Shown here piece by piece: positions 51,520 to 55,498 of a DNA stretch of 55,498 nt (position 1 is the first letter of the stretch; each line of letters begins with the position of its first letter). The notes below the pieces were generated by a model that saw only the letters and a program-made list of their open reading frames with translations, was not told the origin of the DNA and made no database searches. The stretch lies in the NCBI GenBank assembly GCA_046318675.1, contig JBKCUA010000018.1, forward strand, positions 1 through 55,498, written 5' to 3'. A program made the position numbers and the translations under genes. Origin of the DNA: JBKCUA01 sp046318675. GTDB lineage: Bacteria > Pseudomonadota > Alphaproteobacteria > JAJTHO01.

Positions 51520-52572
51520 ATGTTCAGTAAATTTACCGGATGGATGTCAGCCGACATGGGGGTTGATTTAGGAACTGCCAATACCTTGGTGTATGTTCCT
51601 GGGCGGGGCATTGTCCTGAATGAGCCGTCGGTGGTGGCCATTACCAGTGTTAAGGGTAAAAAAGTAGTCTTAGCTGTAGGTGACGAGGCTAAGCAGATGT
51701 TGGGTCGAACACCGGGAAATATTACCGCAATTCGTCCCCTGCGTGACGGTGTTATTGCCGATTTTCACGTGGCCGAGGAAATGATTAAGCACTTTATTCA
51801 GAAGGTGCACAATCGCCGCTTTTTCACATCTCCTCAAATTGTTATTTGCGTACCATCAGGTTCCACTGCGGTGGAACGGCGAGCAATTCAAGAATCGGCT
51901 GAGCGTGCGGGTGCACGCGCAGTGTATTTAATTGAAGAACCTATGGCCGCGGCTATTGGCGCGGGGCTTCCGGTGACGGAGCCTACCGGGTCAATGGTGG
52001 TGGATATTGGCGGAGGCACAACGGAGGTCGGCGTTATTTCTCTCGGAGGGGTGGTTTATGCCCGCTCCGTACGGGTGGGTGGTGATGTGATGGATGAGGC
52101 GATCATCAGTTATATCCGTCGTAATAATAACCTGCTGATTGGCGAGGCTACGGCTGAGCGTATCAAAAAAGAAATTGGTTCTGCCGAAGTGCCGCAGGAT
52201 GCCGCTGGGAATAATATCCCTGGAAAAACCATGAAAGTTAAGGGTCGCGATCTCAACGACGGGGTGCCCAAGGAAATTGACGTAACAGAGCGTCAAATAG
52301 CCGAAAGCTTGGCCGAACCCGTCGCTGCCATTGTTGAAGCTGTCAAGGTTGCTCTGGAACATACACCTCCAGAATTGGCCGCCGACATTGTGGATAAGGG
52401 CATTGTTTTGACGGGTGGTGGCTCGCTGCTATCTAATTTAGACAAGGTTTTGCGTAAGAACACAGGTTTACCTGTTTTCTTAGCAGAGGATCCGTTGAAA
52501 TGCGTGGTGCTGGGAACCGGTAAATGTCTGGATGAGATGCGTGTATTGCAAGAAGTCCTCTTGACAAGTTGA
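51520..52572 (+). CDS. mreB: rod shape-determining protein MreB
   Basis: MreB is the actin-like filament that guides lateral wall synthesis, implying rod-shaped cells. The 350-residue product has MGVDLGTANTLVYV (phosphate 1), VDIGGGTTEVGVISLGG (phosphate 2) and the adenosine motif GIVLTGGGSLL. A Shine-Dalgarno GGGG lies upstream. mreC, mreD and mrdA/B do not follow; infC does. Confidence 0.97.
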   Translation: MFSKFTGWMSADMGVDLGTANTLVYVPGRGIVLNEPSVVAITSVKGKKVVLAVGDEAKQMLGRTPGNITAIRPLRDGVIADFHVAEEMIKHFIQKVHNRRFFTSPQIVICVPSGSTAVERRAIQESAERAGARAVYLIEEPMAAAIGAGLPVTEPTGSMVVDIGGGTTEVGVISLGGVVYARSVRVGGDVMDEAIISYIRRNNNLLIGEATAERIKKEIGSAEVPQDAAGNNIPGKTMKVKGRDLNDGVPKEIDVTERQIAESLAEPVAAIVEAVKVALEHTPPELAADIVDKGIVLTGGGSLLSNLDKVLRKNTGLPVFLAEDPLKCVVLGTGKCLDEMRVLQEVLLTS

Positions 52573-52627
52573 CTATCTCGCTCTTTCATGCAGTCAATTG
52601 ATTTTAACGAACAGAAGGATTGTCACC

Positions 52628-53170
52628 ATCGCTCGCTCGCCTATGATGCCCCAACCCCCTGCTAAAAGCGGGGCTCGGATTAATTTTGATATCCATGCGC
52701 CTCAGGTGCGCCTTATTGATCAACACGGCGGTGCTGTGGGGGTAATGTCTGTTCGGGAGGCTGTTGCCAAGGCTCAAGCGGCGGGGATGGATTTGGTGGA
52801 AATTTCCCCCAATGCTCAGCCCCCAGTGTGCAAAATTCTTGACGCTGGAAAATTTAAATACGAGCTACAGAAAAAAAAGGCTGAAGCTCGACGCAATCAG
52901 AAGGTTATTGAAATAAAAGAAATAAAACTTCGTCCAGGCATTGAACCTAACGATTATCAGGTGAAACTTCGGGCGATGCGCCGGTTTTTGGAAGAAGGCA
53001 ACAAGGTTAAAGTCACCTTGCGCTTTCGTGGTCGTGAGCTTGAGCATCAAGCCATTACCACTCAAGTAATGGAAAATGCTAAAAATGATCTAGCGGATGT
53101 GGCTAAAATAGAGCTTGCTCCCCGTTTAGAAGGTCGGCAGATGGTCATGGTTGCCGCCCCGAAGGGATGA
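52628..53170 (+). CDS. infC: translation initiation factor IF-3, atypical AUC start
   Basis: IF-3 checks start codon and initiator tRNA pairing and keeps subunits apart. The likely start is the ATC at 52628: AAGGA (52615-52619) lies 8 bases upstream and the encoded start (M)ARSPMMPQPP matches family N-termini, giving 180 residues. An ATT at 52619 and a TTG at 52598 are in frame but poorly placed. The N-domain has RLIDQHGGAVGVMSVREA, the linker is lysine-rich, and the C-domain has IKEIKLRPGIEPNDYQVKL and VTLRFRGRELEHQ. Rare starts let IF-3 limit its own synthesis. rpmI and rplT do not follow. Confidence 0.93.
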   Translation: MARSPMMPQPPAKSGARINFDIHAPQVRLIDQHGGAVGVMSVREAVAKAQAAGMDLVEISPNAQPPVCKILDAGKFKYELQKKKAEARRNQKVIEIKEIKLRPGIEPNDYQVKLRAMRRFLEEGNKVKVTLRFRGRELEHQAITTQVMENAKNDLADVAKIELAPRLEGRQMVMVAAPKG

Positions 53171-53219
53171 TGGTTAATTTTTCGTGCATTGTGTAAGTTT
53201 TTTTGCTATAGTCTGGGGC

Positions 53220-53225
53220 TATAAT
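53220..53225 (+). promoter_or_regulatory. -10 element before the CarD-like gene
   Basis: A perfect TATAAT lies 67 bases before the carD start in the 122-base gap after infC. The -35 position (17 bases upstream) is only a T-rich GTTTTT, so a factor or an upstream element may assist. Confidence 0.4.
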
Positions 53226-53292
53226 AAAAACGATGCTGTTTGGGGAGAGCACAACAACCGTAACCTTCAACATTTTACATTGGGTTTAGTGC

Positions 53293-53793
53293 ATGAGTGA
53301 CATCAAAGTAAACTTCAAGGCTGGTGATTATGTTGTTTATCCAACACACGGCGTGGGAAAAATAACAGGCCTCGAGACTCAGGAAATTTCTGGCACCAAA
53401 TTAAAACTTATCGTTGTTCAATTTGACCGTGAAAAGATGACTCTTCGGCTGCCGTATCACAAGGCGGCAACGGCGGGGCTGCGTCACATTTATTCACGGA
53501 CAAAAATGGACGTGGCCTTGAAAACCCTAAAGGGTAAGGCTAGAGTCAAAAAAACGATGTGGAGCCGCCGGGCACAGGAATACGAGGCGAAAATTAATTC
53601 TGGTGATCCGTCCTCCATTGCTGAGGTTGTTCGGGATTTGCATAAAAATTCACTTCTCCCTGATCAATCTTATAGCGAGCGGCAAATTTACCAAGCGGCA
53701 CTTGATCGGTTAGCGCGTGAGCTGGCCGCGATTGAGGCCATTGACGAAACTGAGGCGACTCAAAAGCTGGAGACTATCCTATTAGCGGCTTGA
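53293..53793 (+). CDS. CarD-family transcription regulator
   Basis: CarD-like proteins bind the RNA polymerase beta subunit and DNA to stabilise open complexes. The 166-residue product has an N-terminal Tudor-like RNAP-interaction domain (FKAGDYVVYPTHGVGKITG, KLIVVQFDREKMTLRLP) and a helical C-terminal DNA-binding domain with MWSRRAQEYEAKINSGD and VVRDLHKN. Length is normal for alphaproteobacteria. It stands alone between infC and the initiator tRNA gene. Confidence 0.94.
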   Translation: MSDIKVNFKAGDYVVYPTHGVGKITGLETQEISGTKLKLIVVQFDREKMTLRLPYHKAATAGLRHIYSRTKMDVALKTLKGKARVKKTMWSRRAQEYEAKINSGDPSSIAEVVRDLHKNSLLPDQSYSERQIYQAALDRLARELAAIEAIDETEATQKLETILLAA

Positions 53794-53950
53794 GTCCTTT
53801 ATGATGCGCCATTGGGTGTATTAATTATTTGGTTTCAGCGGGTCTATGCGGGTTATCTGCGCGTACTCTTCGGTACGCTTGCGATTGCCCGCATAAATTG
53901 TCAATTTCCGTTGACCTTCTAAAGGAAACGATTGCATTCTTCTAACTATC

Positions 53951-53964
53951 GTGCAACAAGCTAT
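53951..53964 (+). repeat. intergenic repeat, partial third copy
   Basis: GTGCAACAAGCTAT differs by one base from GTGCAACCAGCTAT in copy 2 (47844 region). It lies 8 bases before the tRNA gene. At 14 bases it could be chance. Confidence 0.3.
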
Positions 53965-53972
53965 TTCCCTGT

Positions 53973-54049
<77 letters not shown>

Positions 54050-54059
54050 ACCAAATCAA

Positions 54060-54093
54060 AGACTTAGCCGCAATTCCCAGCGGCGTCTTTTTT
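54060..54093 (+). terminator. intrinsic terminator of tRNA-fMet
   Basis: AGAC and GCCGC (with a TTA bulge between) pair with GCGGC and GTCT around an 8-base loop, followed by six Ts (54088-54093). It lies 11 bases after the tRNA and is the clearest rho-independent terminator in the window. Confidence 0.8.
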
Positions 54094-54096
54094 ACC

Positions 54097-54116
54097 GGTG
54101 CCGCACTGGTGCCGCA
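54097..54116. repeat. two direct copies of GGTGCCGCA at the island edge
   Basis: GGTGCCGCA occurs at 54097-54105 and 54108-54116, an 11-base period, between the tRNA terminator and the stop codon of the GIY-YIG gene. The position at a tRNA-flanking junction makes an integration footprint possible, but no matching distal copy is in view. Confidence 0.4.
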
Positions 54117-54119
54117 AAA

Positions 54120-55331
54120 TCAGAATTTTTCAGGCTGTGGTTGCTTTATAATTTCTTGCGTCCTAACGTCATAGGTGCAGTTAATGATTGATCCATCCTT
54201 GATACGCTTAATCATCTCATCAATCACAAAGCGCGGCACAAGGAACCATTCACGTGGTACAATGGGGTTGCCGAAGCGGTCTTTGATTTCAATGTTAAGG
54301 CGTGCAGGTTCAAAGAATTTGTGGATCAGCTTTTCCAGTCGCACCCGATTGATATTCGAGAGTTCATAGGTGGCCACCACCTCGACATCCGCCATTAGGA
54401 AGGTGGGGTCGAGCTTGGCATTAGAGAGGCGTTTGCTTATATCGCCGCTGGTAACGCCGATTTTATGGATGACATCGCGGTGTTCTTTGATGAGCGGGTG
54501 GTCGGATTTGCTCCGCAGAATGTAGATAGTGCCTGATTCAATGTCGCCGTCTTCTGCTACATCGGAGAATAAGGGACCCGCCGACGGGTCAGTGATACGC
54601 CGCCCTGCTTCGTCTTTATAGAGAGCGCGTTGCAGGGAGCGCATGAGAAGGTCGCTTTCCGTACCGTTATCATAAATCACCCGCAGGCGTGCATCCGTCG
54701 CGCCGTTGGGTGCTTTTATTTCCTCACCGACTTCAGCTACATAAACAATCTGACCGCCCAGGATAAAGAACTCACCTTTTTCAATGCTGGCATCTTCTTT
54801 GAAGCGGCGGCTTTGGCGTATGCCAACCTTCAAATCCTCCTGCACGGCAGTGAACAGAGGCTTGAACTTGTAAAAATCTAGGCATGATGCACGCTTGGCG
54901 ATTTCTTCCGCTGCGCGTATTTCAGCGCGAGTTTTAACGTGCATGAGTTTGGTGATGTCGTTTTCGCCGGCATCCAGAACGCCGAGTTCCGCAAGCAGTG
55001 CATCATCATCCAGATCGTCACCTGCACTATGAATAGCCGCTGGTTGCGCTTGCAGTAACCCTTGCTTATCGAAGCCAGCAAGCACGGCGCAGCAATCTTG
55101 TGAAGCACGGATTTTATCTAGCCGTACCGCATAGAGTCGCTCAAAGATATCCTTGTCCTCGCCATGCTGCGGGATTCGTCCATGCTGTTCAACAAAGCGT
55201 TGAATCTCTTCAAAACCTGCAATAATGCGTTCTTCGCGTGGTGAGTGGCCAGAGGTTTTGGCTTCCTCAATCTCAATACCAAGCTCGGCAAGCAGTGCAT
55301 CATCTTCATCGGTAAAGCGTGGTTTAACCAT
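54120..55331 (-). CDS. GIY-YIG/T5orf172-type nuclease-domain protein
   Basis: The 403-residue product (ATG at 55331) has a C-terminal GIY-YIG-like domain: GTIYILRS (267-274), KIGVTSGDISKRL (290-302), then LEKLIHKFFEPARLN (332-346), as in T5orf172/MUG113-type domains. The N-terminal half contains two copies of DDALLAELG(I/V) (about 9-19 and 109-118) and a helical segment with HGRIPQ. Its start overlaps the end of the upstream minus-strand gene by 8 bases, so the two form an operon. Such pairs occur in accessory islands. Cleavage activity and target are unproven. Confidence 0.8.
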   Translation of the reverse strand: MVKPRFTDEDDALLAELGIEIEEAKTSGHSPREERIIAGFEEIQRFVEQHGRIPQHGEDKDIFERLYAVRLDKIRASQDCCAVLAGFDKQGLLQAQPAAIHSAGDDLDDDALLAELGVLDAGENDITKLMHVKTRAEIRAAEEIAKRASCLDFYKFKPLFTAVQEDLKVGIRQSRRFKEDASIEKGEFFILGGQIVYVAEVGEEIKAPNGATDARLRVIYDNGTESDLLMRSLQRALYKDEAGRRITDPSAGPLFSDVAEDGDIESGTIYILRSKSDHPLIKEHRDVIHKIGVTSGDISKRLSNAKLDPTFLMADVEVVATYELSNINRVRLEKLIHKFFEPARLNIEIKDRFGNPIVPREWFLVPRFVIDEMIKRIKDGSIINCTYDVRTQEIIKQPQPEKF

Positions 55332-55498
55332 TGGCTGCCTCCGCTTTCTGGCGCGCAAGAAAGGCGACCCCCTCGGCCATTTTCTTTTCCCACGGGTCGG
55401 GGGACGTGAGGGAAGGCAGCCTGCCGCGTTCCTGCTTGAATTGTAGGGCGCGTTTTGCCAGTCCACGCGCTTCTTCAAGTGTCAGAGTGGTTTTCTTG
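55324..55498 (-). CDS. C-terminal fragment of a gene cut by the window edge, possibly a DEAD/DEAH helicase
   Basis: Fifty-seven codons plus stop are visible; the gene continues beyond 55498. The fragment contains ERGRLPSLTSPDPWEKKMA and ends ARQKAEAANG. From memory this resembles the tail of DEAD/DEAH-box helicases that precede GIY-YIG proteins in islands, but no helicase motif is in view. The GRLP segment also resembles GRIPQ in the downstream protein. The stop codon lies 5 bases inside the GIY-YIG gene. Confidence 0.55.
   Translation of the reverse strand, partial: KKTTLTLEEARGLAKRALQFKQERGRLPSLTSPDPWEKKMAEGVAFLARQKAEAANG

Overview
The window reads as chromosomal DNA of an alphaproteobacterium of moderate GC content. 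The strongest lineage markers are a DUF4167 protein, a DUF4175/TIGR02302-like protein, a CycM-like membrane-anchored cytochrome c, a prephenate dehydratase with an ESY-type ACT motif, a Caulobacter-order cpa/tad locus and an alphaproteobacterial-type initiator tRNA. No closer placement is possible by eye. Nearly all of it is densely packed housekeeping DNA with many ATGA, TGATG or TAATG stop/start overlaps. Gene order is often rearranged relative to common alphaproteobacteria: the rpsM-rpsK-rpoA-rplQ block is detached from secY/adk, murC and murB are separated and inverted, infC lacks rpmI/rplT, and aroK lacks aroB.

Layout. 1-4607: mnmE, folK, nadD, rsfS, trpG and trpD. 4608-7000: ribosomal/RNA polymerase block with its own promoter and a leader hairpin. 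7098-10304: small membrane protein, YbjQ-like protein, a secreted nuclease-like protein and lepA. 10305-14035: an accessory stretch with an AT-rich SIR2-like gene (probable phage defence), two GT4 glycosyltransferases and a small membrane protein. 14172-21369: metG, tatD, a metallo-beta-lactamase-fold gene and a DUF4175-like gene, convergent with ftsH. 21466-31440: an ABC membrane domain without ATPase, then cpaABCDEF-tadBC for a tight-adherence pilus. 31500-37862: mlaEF, murC, ubiA, murB (reverse), ppsR and maf. 37948-43538: F1 ATP synthase genes atpHAG-[aspartic protease]-atpDC, then greA. 43776-47752: hypothetical gene, ribD, DUF4167, cytochrome c, pheA. 47864-53793: hypothetical genes, aroK, ispB, an SbtA-like transporter, hisE, mreB, infC and a CarD-like regulator. 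53973-55498: initiator tRNA-fMet, then a GIY-YIG gene behind a cut-off gene resembling a helicase C-terminus, probably a genomic island placed at the tRNA.

The most unusual feature is a retropepsin-like (clan AA) aspartic protease gene set, with zero spacing and a 4-base overlap, between the gamma and beta genes of F1 ATP synthase. In the same operon the epsilon subunit lacks its C-terminal helical domain. Other points of interest are the lone SIR2-like gene behind lepA, the ATPase-less ABC permease, the Tad locus without pilin or pseudopilin genes, an intergenic repeat family, a 45-residue membrane protein gene next to aroK, and the tRNA-adjacent island. No CRISPR array, rRNA gene, transposase or integrase was seen.
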